A DNA stretch of 64,000 nt. Origin: Tausonia pullulans (taxonomy: Eukaryota; Basidiomycota; Tremellomycetes; Cystofilobasidiales; Mrakiaceae). A program made the translations under genes and the position numbers. Where the stretch lies: NCBI GenBank assembly GCA_951802195.1, contig OX637631.1, positions 434,001-498,000 on the forward strand, read 5' to 3'. This document shows positions 1 to 10,748 of this stretch, in pieces (position 1 is the first letter of the stretch; every line of letters starts with the position of its first letter). Below the pieces are notes generated by a model. The model worked only from the letters and a program-made list of their open reading frames with translations, made no database searches and was not told the DNA's origin.

Positions 1-1120
1 GCCACCCGGACAGCTTCCAGGCTCGTTCGACGTCCAGCCCCGACAGAGAAAGCGAGTGCATGACGCCCACGGAGCCCTGTTCAAGGCTGAGGAGAAAGAG
101 TGTCCGAGAATGTCAGCGTACGAGGGCCGAGCGAGAGTGAACCAGACAGGGTGAAGTCGGGAGAGACCAACCGGGATGTGTCCATTCTGTCGACGACTGA
201 GCCTGCTGAGGCGGTGGAAGACTTTCTTCGCGATGATGCGTGAAAGGGAGAACTTGCAACAGCTCGATCGGACCCTGCAACATTTCATTTCGCCACATCC
301 GATGCTGCATGTTCACTTCCGCTGTCTTCTCGCCGTCCTCCGAGGGGATCTGACGTCGATCCTGCAAACGCTTGATCCCTCCTTGCTGCGATCGTTTTGA
401 AGACCGCGATGTCCTGCACTTCCCCCTCCCCCCACATGCCTCCACGGGGGACGAAGGGGGCCAGGTCCGTTGGCTCCTGGCGACATCACCATTTCCTGCG
501 CCAGCGGCCTCCGCCTTGGCTGTGTCGCGTGCGTCGGGCCGCTGTGGAAAAAGCCCTCGGCGCACATTCTCGCTCACTGGGAGGGAGGGAGCCGGGCGTG
601 CGACTGAGAAGCGGCGGCAGGAGCCAGCCGGCAGCCCGCGATGGTCTCGCGGCGGCTTGGAGTTGTCCGACGTCGGCGGCCCTGGCCGGGTGGCGGGAGA
701 GGAGACAGCTGCGAGCAAGCCATTGACAGGTGATTCCCGGCCGTGCAGGTGCGACGCGGTGACTGTCTGCGATGGGGGCTGGTGGCACTTTCCTCCATGG
801 CGCGGCCGGCACCGACGGGGTACAGGGGCCCAGTCTCCCCTGCGTCCTCGAAGAAGAAGAAAAGAGAGGAGTCATGGATAGAGAGGAGGCAAAGTCCAAA
901 CACGAGCCTCCTGCGCCCCGCCCGCGGAAACGCTCTAGTGCGGCTCGTCCTGCTCCCCCTGGGCCGCCCCTCCCCTTATGCCGGCTCGCCCTCTTCATGC
1001 CCTCTGCCCTCCATCCACCATCCACCTTCTCTCCCTTTCTCCCTCCTTTCTCTCTCTCTCCTCTTCCTGCCCTCCTACCACCAACCGACCCACACGCACA
1101 CCCCGTCTCGCTCTACCGTA
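1..1120. other. 5' flank of the first gene; no gene recognised
   Basis: No reading frame here has recognisable domains or a convincing exon structure; the open frames on both strands are Arg/Pro-rich, as expected from GC-rich non-coding DNA. The last 110 bases (about 1009-1090) are an almost pure pyrimidine tract, the usual core-promoter and leader composition ahead of strongly expressed basidiomycete genes, and lead directly to the ATG at 1121. Confidence 0.5.
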
Positions 1121-3466
1121 ATGTCGACTCCTGCTGAGACCCCCGTCGCCGTCGCTGCCCCCGCCACCGTTGAGGCACCCGCCACCGTCGCTGCCATCGA
1201 GGAGACGCCCATCCTCGGCAAGCCTATCGAGGACACCCCCGCCGCTGCCGAGGCTGCCCCTGATGCTGAGGCCGCCCACATTGAGGCCCCCGTTGCGGAG
1301 GCTGCCGCTCCCGTCGAGGTCAGGATTGTTCGCTCGCTGCGTCCCTTGTTTGGCGGGCGGACGCCTCTTGCAGTGCCTCGCCCGCCCCCGCCTCCCATCC
1401 CGCTCCGGCCATCTGTACATCGACTGACGACCGAACCTCTTCCCTCATCTTCGCATCCAGGCCGCCGCCGAGGAGAACACCACTTCCCCCGCTGCTGCCG
1501 TCGCTGAGGAGCCCAAGGCTGCCGAGGTCCGTCCATTCTCTTCCCTCTCTCTGCGCCGCTCCGCCCGCTCCCCCTGTTCCTGGCTCGCCCCCGTCGCTGG
1601 CCTTGAGCTCTCAGCCCCTCGATTGAGGGAGAGGAGGCCAGTCAAGGGCGTCGCCATTCCGCCCTCCTCGCCATCTTCCCTCCCTATTTCTTCCCCTCCT
1701 CGTTCCTTGTCTCTCTCTTCTCTCCAGAGAAATCCTGCTAACCTCGCTCGATCCCTGTCGCGCCCCGCCACCCCTCCACCCCCCGTTCCGCCCGCTCCTT
1801 CCCTCCGCATCCTGCACGCGCCCTCTCCACATTCTACCCCTCTCCCCTCCCCTCGGTTGGGCTTCATTTCATGCACACACGCCCCCGCTGCACTCAATTT
1901 AGGCCACCAAGGTTGAGTCTCCCAAGAAGGAGGGTTTCTTCGCCAAGTTCCTCCACGGCTTCAAGGAGGACAAGAAGGTCTGTCCTTATCTCTGCCTCTC
2001 GCTTGCTCACGTGCTCGGAACCGCGCCGCGCGTCATCGAGCACCATCAGCCGTGCTGACTCTCAATTCTCCCCTTCCTCCCTCTCTCAATTCTTCTCAGA
2101 CCGCCGAGGAGAAGAAGGCCGCCAAGGCCGCTGCCGCCAAGGCCAAGGCCGAGGAGAAGGCCGCCGCTGACAAGGCCAAGGCTGAGGAGAAGGCTCGCAA
2201 GGCGGCTGAGGAGAAGAAGGGTCCGTCCGCCACACACCGCCCTCCTCTTTGTTTCCCCTTGCATCTTTTGTTTATTACTGACTTCGCTGCCTTCCTTTGG
2301 CTCTGTTTCCTCCTTCCCTCTTTGCCCTACAGTCGCTGCCGAGAAGGCTGAGGCTGCCGCCGCCGCTAAGAAGGCTGAGGAGGAGTCCAAGGTTCGACAT
2401 CGCTTTCGCTAGCTCAGCACTCCTCCTCATCCTGACTTGCTTCCCTTCCTCTCCTCCTGCTTACTCCATCTCCAGGCCGTCCCCGCCGAGGCTGCTCCTG
2501 CCGTCGCCGCTGAGGAGCCCGCCGCTACCGCCCCGACCACCGAGGAGGCCCCCGTCGCCGTCGCCGCCGCTGCCCCTGTCGAGGCCGCCGCCGTCGAGAC
2601 CCCCACCGCTGCCGCCACCGAGGAGGCGGCTCCCGTCAAGGAGACGTGCGTCGTCTTCCTCTCCTCTCTCCTTGCCATGAGGGATATTACCTGACTCCAC
2701 TTCCCTCACGTGCCTACAGTGAGACCGTCACCGAGGCTCCGGCCGCTACCGAGACCGCTGCTCCCGTTCGTCGCTCGTCCATTCCTGGCGGTCTGCGCTC
2801 CCACACCCCAAGAAGCACGAAACTGACTGTATGGTTCCAGGTCGAGGCTGCCGCTGTCACCGCTGAGGAGAAGATGGCCGCCGCCGCTTCGCCCAAGCCC
2901 AACCGCCGGCTCTCGACCCGCATCACTGGGTGAATCATTCACCGTTCTTCTTTCAGATGACGGCGCCTTTTGCTGACAGACACGTACACGTTTCTTCAGC
3001 CTCTTCAAGGGCCACAAGGACAAGCACACCGCCGCCGCTCCCGTCGCTGAGGACGCCACCCCCGCCGCCGATGCTGCTAAGGTGCGTCCTGCTTCCCTCC
3101 CATCGCGCATTCCACCACCATCTCAAAGCTGACTTGTTACTCAGGCCGAGGAGACCGTCGCCCCCGCCGTCACCACTGCCCCCGAGCCTGAGATCCTCGC
3201 TGCCCCGGAGACCGAGAACCTCGCTGCCGTTGCTGCCGCTGAGGAGGTCAAGGCTGAGGCCCCTGCCGTCGCCCCTGAGGTCGCCGTCGCTGCTGCTGTG
3301 CGTTTGTTGTCTCCTCTACTGATCTCATCTTCTCCTCCTCCCGCCTTATGCTAACTTGTTCCCCTCCTTCATCAACCAGACTGAGCCCCCGGCCGTCGTT
3401 GAGGAGGTCAAGGCCAACGAGGCCGCCGAGCCCATCGAGGAGGTCAAGCCCGCTGTCGTCGCCTAG
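1121..3466 (+). CDS. Ala/Glu/Lys-rich protein of unknown function, 11 exons
   Basis: Eleven exons join in frame to 381 residues: 1121-1318, 1461-1526, 1903-1977, 2100-2220, 2333-2391, 2476-2645, 2720-2765, 2841-2929, 3000-3081, 3145-3297, 3380-3466. The start follows a pyrimidine-rich leader. Most of the protein is low-complexity Ala/Glu/Pro/Val with a Lys/Ala/Glu coiled-coil-like stretch in exons 4-5 (about residues 114-173). Two short basic-aromatic modules stand out: FFAKFLHGFKEDKK (end of exon 3) and RRLSTRITGLFKGHKDK (exon 8/9 junction). They resemble the RRLSxRxxxFFK motif I recall from uncharacterised ascomycete proteins; that link is from memory. There is no signal peptide or membrane segment. 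Codon choice is very C-rich (GCC, GAG, AAG, GTC), suggesting high expression. I do not know its function; a cytosolic or membrane-surface scaffold is a guess. Confidence 0.8.
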
Positions 3467-4599
3467 GTTGCGCGTTGTCTGTCTCGTCTCTCTTATCTTT
3501 GTGTGCTTCCTACTTTTTGCTTTGCTTCACGTCTCTCTAACGTCTCTTCTCTTTTCGCGTGTCTCTCGTCTCTCTGGTCTCGGTTTCTCCTCTCTCACGA
3601 TTTGGCATCGTCCTCTTTCAACCCCCCTTTCGTCTAACTCCCACATTCTTTCTCCCTACATTCGACTTTCACCTTACCTAACTCTACCTCCCCCTTACAT
3701 ACTTACATACACCCGGCGTAATTTAGCAATCGCAATACCGCTTCTTCTTAATCTCTTCTCTCTTGAGATCTTGAAAGTGGACGGCTGTGTTACATCTCAA
3801 CTGCGACTGTCCGCCCCGCTGACGTTTCAATTGATGGAAAACCCTTCGCCGTGACGACCTCTCTTCACCACTAACGCTTAAGCGATGGCGACCCTCTCTA
3901 GGCTCTGTCTCGCGCATCCCCTGCCTGCTAGGAGAAACGATGCTTCCGCACTCACTCCTTTTGCTGGTCTATCCCTGGTTGGTCTTTATCAGACGATAGG
4001 CTTGTTCGTCCTGTGTCTCTCCAGCGCATCGACTCGCGCGACCTTTCCAGATCTGTGGAGCATCATGAGCAGCCGAGGGCGAGAAAGACCTAACCTACAT
4101 CCTCCGATGAGCAAAAAGTGCTTGGGAGTTTTTTCATTATTATTAAAGTTTTTTTTTCAGTTTTTTTTTTTTTTGCATCGTCTCGCCCTTCTCCGAATTC
4201 TTCCGCTCTCGGCGGGAAAGGAACGCCTCATTCCTCTCTCTCTCTCCGCCTTCTCCACCCACCCACCCAACCCGGGACCTTGTCGTCCATCGCAAGCGGG
4301 ACGGACGGACGCCCGCCGCCTAGAGATCAGCCCCACCAGCGTCGAACGCCACCCGGAAGGAAGCCTTGAGAGGAAACCCCTCCCCCCCCCCCCCCAAACC
4401 CACCCCCTTCATCTCTCCCGCCTTCCTCGTTGGTGAGCCTGGCATACGGCTCGGCTCGGAACGAAGGGGACAAGAAGAGCGGGGTGGCGGGGTGGGGAGG
4501 GTGGCGGGGTGGCGCTGTCGGGAGAGAGAGGCACGGGTCCATTGTGGATGTTACAGAGTAGAAGGGCTTGGGGGGGGGGGGGGAAGAGTCAGGGGTTAG
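3467..4599. other. 3' flank with homopolymer runs; no gene
   Basis: The T/C-rich DNA after the stop is presumably the 3' UTR. Further on there are long T runs (about 4147-4175), a run of 14 C (4382-4395) and a run of 14 G (4570-4583). The C and G runs are complementary and could pair. No coding signal is seen. Confidence 0.45.
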
Positions 4600-5211
4600 G
4601 GACTGGGCGACAAAAGACCCAATGATGCCCGGCCCGCCCTCGCGGTGAAGGAATTCGGGGGGTCTTGCCTTCTCCACCGATGATGATCTTGCCGTCCCCG
4701 GTGCTTCCGTCGAAGGGAGACCTGGCCTGGCAGGGGTGTCAGCCCACCAGCCACGCTCTCCGCATCGCACTGACTGGGGCTGGGTGAAGATGCATGTAAA
4801 GACCACCATGCGCCAGTCTTTGAACGGGTCTGTTGGCATAGCGTGTACGGGAGATGGAGGTCCTTGAGGAAGTCGTGGAACATGCGCTTAGGGTGTCGGT
4901 CTGGGGCTTGGCCCTCAGCCTTGGCTGGTCGTAGGAGCACCATTCTCGCGGCAAGAAGCTGGCTGGCCAGTCAAACATGCCCTTTATGCGTGATGGGAAG
5001 TCTAGGTCTGACCTCTAGTCCCTTAAGAGTTAAGAGCTCGACGCCAGCCTTCTTGGCGGCTTGGACGAGCGCAGGCTGCTTCACGCAGTCTCCGCCGGAG
5101 AGGGTCGAGATGATGACGACCTCAACGCCCCTCGAGCGTGGACGACGACGCTGCTGACACCGCCAGAGATCTGGGGTGAGCCTCCGATGTCACTGGCCGC
5201 GGTAAAAGACA
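4600..5211 (-). pseudogene. Decayed NmrA-like/isoflavone-reductase-like gene
   Basis: Read on the minus strand, conserved NmrA-family pieces appear in the right order but in different frames. They are a start MSFTAASDIGG (from 5211), GVEVVIISTLSGGDC and ALVQAAKKAGVEL (about 5030-5140), FHDFLKDLHLPYTL (about 4830-4890), and GDGKIIIGGEGKTP (about 4660-4700). In the family these are the strand following the Rossmann dinucleotide motif, the substrate-side helix, and the NGxGxTP loop. The frame changes at least twice between blocks, no GT...AG introns reconcile them, and the N-terminal GxxGxxG motif is missing. NmrA-like proteins are NAD(P)-binding redox sensors or atypical reductases. Family call is fairly secure; exact limits are not. 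Confidence 0.6.
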
Positions 5212-6938
5212 TGTCGGTCTCGGAGGGGGCCGCCGAGAAAGAGAAGCGAGGTGGGAGAACGGGTTGATTGTTGGTTGATGGGCGTGAGAGATGGATGTGG
5301 TTGACGATGAGACCCGGATCTCGCCAAAGCAAGTCACTTCTCAAGAAAAGGCTCTAGAGTGATCTAATGCTTTACAGCGGAACAACATCGATCAGCACGT
5401 AACGCGAGCGGATCCATGTTCGAGGCTAATTTGAGCACGCATTGGCGCCATCTGGGTATGGAGCCGGCGACAGGTCTCGCTACCGGTCTGTCAGTCATCA
5501 ATCTGCGGGAGGATTCCCATGCTTATCAGCGGAGCGATTCGTCGAAGAACGAGACCCAGATCTTCACGAACCTGGCCCATGAGCGCGCCCCTTGACTGGA
5601 AGGAAAACAGCCTGCTGCAGAGCCCTCGGCTCAAGTGGCGCTCGAGAGCGGTCGAGCGGAGATAGGCTGGCAGACCTCATCCTGTCGAGGCATAGCGGCC
5701 GATACTGGGTGAGCAGTTTCGAATGCCTCATACGAACTGGAAGTTTGACATCCAGGAAGGTCCTGACATGGCGTTAAATCTAGGTCGGGTTTCAGATGTT
5801 TCGAAAATTCGAGATCGTCTTGCGAGGATATCAGCTACTTTGAACGACGAACGAGGGCGACGGAAAACCCACCGACGTCTTGAATGACGTGCGCGACAGC
5901 GGAAGCTTGGGCCAGTCAGAGAGAATGGTCGAGCAAGTGGGATGAATGGTGGAGGTTGGACATACTTCCAGCGAGGCAGCCTCGCATTCGTCCGTTCCTT
6001 GAAAGAGAACGGAAGTAGGCAAGGTTGACATGACATACCTCTCGTCATCGACGAAATGTTCCATATGGCATTCATTTTTCGGCCCTTCGAAGCCTCTGAG
6101 CAGGCATTATTGATACTATGGTCGTTCCCGTCCTCCAATGACTTACACGATGGCTCCCGCAGTCATCCTCGGCTTCTTTGGCTAGGCCCCCTGAGTAGGA
6201 ATACCCCCATCGTCATACTTCGTCGTCTCAAAATAGAATAAGTGGATGGTATGAGAGAAGAAGAGAGAAAAGGTCTCCGTTGAATGGTCACCCGTACCTT
6301 AGCCTTCGTATCGTGTGCAAGCTGGGGGGTTTGCGATGCAATGCAAGTTCATGGCGTCCCTCGATGGATTGTCAGCCCGTCTGATTCCTCTGTTGGCAGT
6401 AACCAGTCCATCAATAAGAATGAATCAAGACGACTGAATTCAAGGACTCAATGGGCTGGGATGCGCAGCTTCGAGCATGGTGCAAAAGAGATAAAAGCGA
6501 ACGCAGAGGGACGAGATGGATCCTGGTTAGATTACGGACTCATAGAGCCAAGGAGAAGATGAGAAAGAGAAGGAGAGGAGAAAGGAAGGAAGAGATACAG
6601 TAATGAAAGAGAGAAAATCGAGACAAGGAAGGGTGTGAGTACACCCATGGAGCTTGAGACGCGAGGGTAGAATTACAGAGGTAGGATGCATAGGCGCAAG
6701 CAGGGTCCGTCAAGGGGGAGGCAGTAGATTGGGCAGAAGAGGGCAAAACGAGTCGCATTCTGAGCAAATGAGCGAACGAGGGGTCGAAACTAAGAACCCT
6801 GACAGACGAAAGGAGGGACGAGAAGAGGTCAGTGCAGGATGAGAGCAGCGCGGGCGGTCATAAAAAATGTAAACCAGAAATAGGGAATATGGGAAGTATG
6901 CCACTCACGTCTGCAATCTATGCAAGACATGCATCACT
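5212..6938. other. Gene-poor stretch, no recognisable gene
   Basis: Base composition is visibly less GC-rich than in neighbouring genes. Open frames are short and match no family I recognise. It may hold older decayed sequence upstream of the NmrA-like relic. Confidence 0.4.
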
Positions 6939-7829
6939 TCACCTCATATCACATTCGCTTCGCGCCACGAGGCCTTCTGCCTGTCGATGGTCGAGGTGAC
7001 CCTTTCTCGACCAGCGTCTGTCTTCTTGATGCTGATAGAGAGAGAGGAGGGAGCGAGAGATTAGGCGGGTCACTTTGGGGGAGGAAGGGTCGTCGAGCAC
7101 GGACGCTACGATGCCCTTCAGGAGACCCAGGACGTGATCAGCCATTTTGTTCGAGTATGTTCGTTCCGCGCGCGTCACGACACGCGGGGGAGAGGCCGTG
7201 GCGGCAGAGGTGGTAGTGACCGAAGAAACCGTCGAAGTCCGAGCCGCCTGATCTCCTCCAGGTCCCCCCAGTTTGTCGTCATTATTGCCCGACCCTGCGA
7301 CAGCCGCAGCACGCGGTGATCGGTCCGTCACCGCTCCGCTCCCCACCTCATCTTGATCAGCCGCTTCTCTGTCCTCACCTTCTCCTCGTCCTGGCAAGTT
7401 GATCGCTGGTGAACGAGCAGAGGCGAACGGGAGTACTCCACCCGAAGAGAAAGACGAGGATGTCGATACAAAGCTAGCGTTCGTCTCCATTCCTGGCCAA
7501 TCTGACGATGACGACACGGACGACGACGACGACGGTGAGGAGCGAAACCGAGGAGGTGGCCGATCCGGCATCGAGGGCCGCCGCTGCTGCAGCGAAGGGG
7601 AGGATGGCCGATTCCAGTCTGAGGTGCCCGTCCTGCTAGCGGGCGGGCTCGACAAGGAGACCGGTGGAAAGGCGGGCGAAGCGGCGAGGATGGAGGGCAC
7701 CGGCGAGGGGAGCGGCGTCGGCCGGTAACGGTGGGCGAGCGAGTTGGGCGACGGCTCAGGCGGAAGATTGGGCGGAACGGTCAGGAAGGATGGGGAGGTT
7801 ATGATTGTTGGTTGGGGAGGTAGCAGCAT
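6939..7829 (-). CDS. Ser/Pro-rich protein of unknown function
   Basis: A single frame of 296 codons opens at an ATG preceded by a pyrimidine-rich leader (7830-7910 on the minus strand). About the first 220 residues are Ser/Pro-rich disorder with a poly-Ser patch. The C-terminal part, from KMADHVLGLLKGIVASVLDD, looks folded and helical. Near 7040-7060 there is a good branch-point-like CTAAT, a pyrimidine tract and CAG on the minus strand, so an intron may remove the segment coding for DDPSSPKVTRLISRSLLSLY and alter the tail. One alternative frame past that acceptor reads IKKTDAGRERVTSTIDRQKA and then stops. Function is unknown; both the existence of the gene and its 3' end need transcript support. 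Confidence 0.5.
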   Translation of the reverse strand: MLLPPQPTIITSPSFLTVPPNLPPEPSPNSLAHRYRPTPLPSPVPSILAASPAFPPVSLSSPPASRTGTSDWNRPSSPSLQQRRPSMPDRPPPRFRSSPSSSSSVSSSSDWPGMETNASFVSTSSSFSSGGVLPFASARSPAINLPGRGEGEDREAADQDEVGSGAVTDRSPRAAAVAGSGNNDDKLGGPGGDQAARTSTVSSVTTTSAATASPPRVVTRAERTYSNKMADHVLGLLKGIVASVLDDPSSPKVTRLISRSLLSLYQHQEDRRWSRKGHLDHRQAEGLVARSECDMR

Positions 7830-7915
7830 TGAGAGAGGGCGCGCTTGGGCGGAAAGAGCGAGAGACTGTTTGGTTGGTTGGTGGTCGTTGAGTGCGAGTA
7901 AAGGAGAGTTGAAAT

Positions 7916-7939
7916 CTACGCGGTAGACTACGCGGTAGA
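7916..7939. repeat. 12-bp tandem duplication
   Basis: CTACGCGGTAGA occurs twice with no spacer, just upstream of the 6939-7829 gene. The unit is itself a near-palindrome (CTAC...GTAG), so it could be a paired binding site or simple slippage. Confidence 0.8.
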
Positions 7940-8721
7940 CGAGACTTGTCCGAGTATCGATGTGCGATATGCAAGCCAGGCTTGATGGGGGGTCTACCAG
8001 GAGGCGGCGGAAGGGAGGCGGCCCAAAATTGATATCTGAAAATGGCCAGCAACAACAGTCTGCAAGGGGTTGAATCGCCTGCTTGAAACACCGAGGAGAG
8101 TCATCTCGTCGTCATCTCGCTTTCTCCGCCAGTGCCACCATGGCCATTCCCTCGCCCGTCCCAGACTAAGCAAGAATTTTGTCGCTATCCCAGGAGATTG
8201 ATTTTGTCGAACCCAGGAGCAAAGGCCGAAGGTAAGAGATACTGGTGGCGTGGAAGTAAGGTCTGCCTGGCGGAGCCTCACGGATGCGAGCCGGACTTTG
8301 ATAGCAGGTGAGGCAGAGCGTGCCTTTCGTTCACCCTTTTTCCTTTGCTCGGAGGCACGTCATTCCATCCTTTCGCCGAGTCATCGGTCCGCCTCGCCGA
8401 GTTGAAGGCAGTTGAAGAAGAGGCAGAGATGAAGAAGGCAAAACTGTATCAGAGTGTCGCAGCCAAGCAGAGGGACGCGTCTGCCTTGACTCGTGTGCTC
8501 GCGCGCGCGCTTACCGTGCAGCAACTAGTCATTTGCTTTCAATCAAGGCCACATGCACAAGATGAAAGCGGGATCAGCCTTGCATGAACAAGGGAGATGA
8601 GGCGTCGGTCTGTCGAACACCACCATGGCATGGACAAAGAAGATGCAAAGAGATCAAAGTCTGGGCGAGGGCCCTAGCGTTCGGATGCGCTTGCCTCCCT
8701 TCTCGTGCGCGCATCGCCGCG

Positions 8722-8831
8722 TCCACGACGTGCGGCAGCGGTGCTCCATGCTAAAAGGGCGAGACCGAGAGTTGGGTCCACGACGTGCGGCAGCGGTGCT
8801 CCATGCTAAAAGGGCGAGACCGAGAGTTGGG
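8722..8831. repeat. Exact 55-bp tandem duplication
   Basis: The segment starting GTCCACGACGTGCGGCAGCG at 8722 is repeated from 8777 with no visible difference and a period of 55 bases. The identity implies a recent duplication or an assembly artefact. Confidence 0.85.
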
Positions 8832-9337
8832 TATCCGCCTGCAAATCGGAAAGTTTTGTGGCTTGCGCCTCGCCCATGCTGACGTAGCCGTGGGCCGACG
8901 TCGTTGTTTCCCGGCTCTTGGCCGGGAGCATCGCCGTCTTCAAACGGACTTCGTTGTCTCTCTTTCCGTCCGCCACACTTTCTCCCCTCAGTCCCTCTCG
9001 TGCTCGTCCCATATCGGCCTCCTCCTTCCCTACCTTCTTTCCCCCTTCCCCTGCTCTCTTATCTCTCTATCGCTTACTTGCCCTTTCCCCTCCGCCCCCC
9101 GCCTGGCCTCTCGCTCCCCTAAACTCTCTACGTCAGCTGCAGCCGGCCGGGTCCTTCTCCCGGCGTCCTCCTTCAATCTCGCCCCTAAGGCGGTGCCACT
9201 CGGTCGTCGTCACCTTCTTCATTCTTCCTGACAAGAAACCGCTCAACAGAAGCGCCAGCACAAGGCCATCCTTTCTTCAACGCCCACCTACCTCCCTTCC
9301 TCCGGACGCTCGAGTGATCGACGAGAGGAGCACGCAC

Positions 9338-10748
9338 ATGCCACACCCTCATCACTCCCGCTTCTCCCAAGCCTCCTCCTCCCCAAACTTGCCCCACCAG
9401 CCGGGCAATCCTCCAAGCGCTTCCCCGACCAAGCATGCGTTCCCCGTGCTGCCTTCGTCGCGCTCGCACGTGTTCGCTTCTCTCCCGAGGGCCTCGCACG
9501 GCCACCGACCGTCGGTCGACAGCGCGAGCTTCATGGTTGCTGTCGCGCAGGGCAGCAGCGCCCCCGAGGGCAACTTCCGACACCCTCGCTCGGCGTCGTC
9601 TCCGGCATTCGGAAGCTCGCCCATCTTTGATGGAGAAGAGGAGGACCACGACGTCGACGAGCGTGTCCGGCGTCGTCCCGCCGTCAAGGGTTCGCGTTTG
9701 TCCTTCTTCGAGGAAGCTCCCCAAGCTCAACGCGTGGCGGAGGATGCGGTGGACTCAAACTCCTTCGGCGAGAGTAGCGGCAGCGGCGTGTCGATCGTCC
9801 GCGCGAGCTCTTCATCGACTGCCCCTACTTGCCGCCTCCGCCACCATCACCAGCAGAACACGCCTCCAGCTAGAACAAGTAACGACAGTCCCATTTCCCC
9901 ATCGACATCCTCTTCCTCCTCTCTCGCCTCCGTCCCGGACGCCGACCACTCCGCACCGCGCCCCTTCGGCCTCCGCACGTTCGGTCTCATCCCCTCTTCC
10001 AACGCCGCCGCCCGTTGTGCTTTGCTCCCAGCTATCGAGCTCACCACCTCTCCTTTTGGCTCTTTCGCGGTCTCCTCGTGCTCCTCATGCTCCTCAGCCT
10101 CCTCTTACGCCACAAATCCTCGGACGCGCTGTCCTCCCTCCCCTGCCTCCAAGTCGCTCGTCCACGGCGCCACCGTCTCGACGCCACTGGCGATCGCGGA
10201 TCCCTACTGCCGTGCTGCTCGTTCCCGGTCATCTTCGACGTCTTCGCTTGCTTCAACCTCCTCGACGTCGTCCAGTTTTTTCTCTCCTGGGCCCAACCAC
10301 CAAGCGTTTCCCAATATTGATGGCGACAATGGCCGCGATGACGACGATGACGACGAGGGGGATGAGCGCGACCTCGATGATGTGACGGCGTCTTACTACG
10401 AGTGAGTCTACGCTCAAGAGCGAGGCAGCGAGTTACAAGCTGATCCTTCCTGTTTCCCTCTTCAGAGTCGACCCGAGCGAAGAGGTTTCGACGGCCATTA
10501 TCGTTGATAACACAGAAGCCGAGCCCGCAACCCCCGTCGACAAGTACCGCGAGTGTCTTCGCCAGTATACGCTCAAGATGATGGAAAATCTCTTCATCGG
10601 CGATGATGATGAAGATGCCGAGAGAGTGGGCGAGCAGCCCGTCGCCATCCTCGGGGCCGATTCGACCTCTTCCTTCCGTCGCGAGAGGCAGGCAAGGCGA
10701 GGGGGTATCTCCTCAGTCTACCGCAACGTCGGAATTGTTTTGGAGTGA
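9338..10748 (+). CDS. Ser-rich, largely disordered protein of unknown function
   Basis: Two exons (9338-10401, 10466-10748) give 448 residues. The chosen start (MPHPHHSRFSQ...) follows a long pyrimidine-rich leader; the same frame is open further upstream but only through leader-like sequence. Residues 1 to about 330 are Ser/Pro/Arg-rich disorder, followed by an acidic run near GDNGRDDDDDDEGDERDLDD. The more conserved-looking part spans the intron and the C-terminal 95 residues, with DKYRECLRQYTLKMMENLF as a helical block and a second acidic patch (GDDDEDAE). No domain is recognised. The acidic and basic mix suggests a nuclear or cytosolic regulator, which is only a guess. Confidence 0.6.

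Larger units (their letters stand above)
7830..9337. promoter_or_regulatory. Divergent upstream region with tandem duplications
   Basis: This 1.5 kb lies between two divergently read genes. It holds a 12-bp tandem duplication (7916-7939), a 55-bp tandem duplication (8722-8831) and a pyrimidine-rich leader (about 8980-9120) ahead of the plus-strand gene. No conserved coding sequence is seen. Confidence 0.45.

Noticed and set aside
9435-10385. A second long plus-strand frame over the 9338 gene
   Set aside because: Arg/Pro-rich and not connected by splicing; the chosen frame has the acidic block and a good donor at its end.
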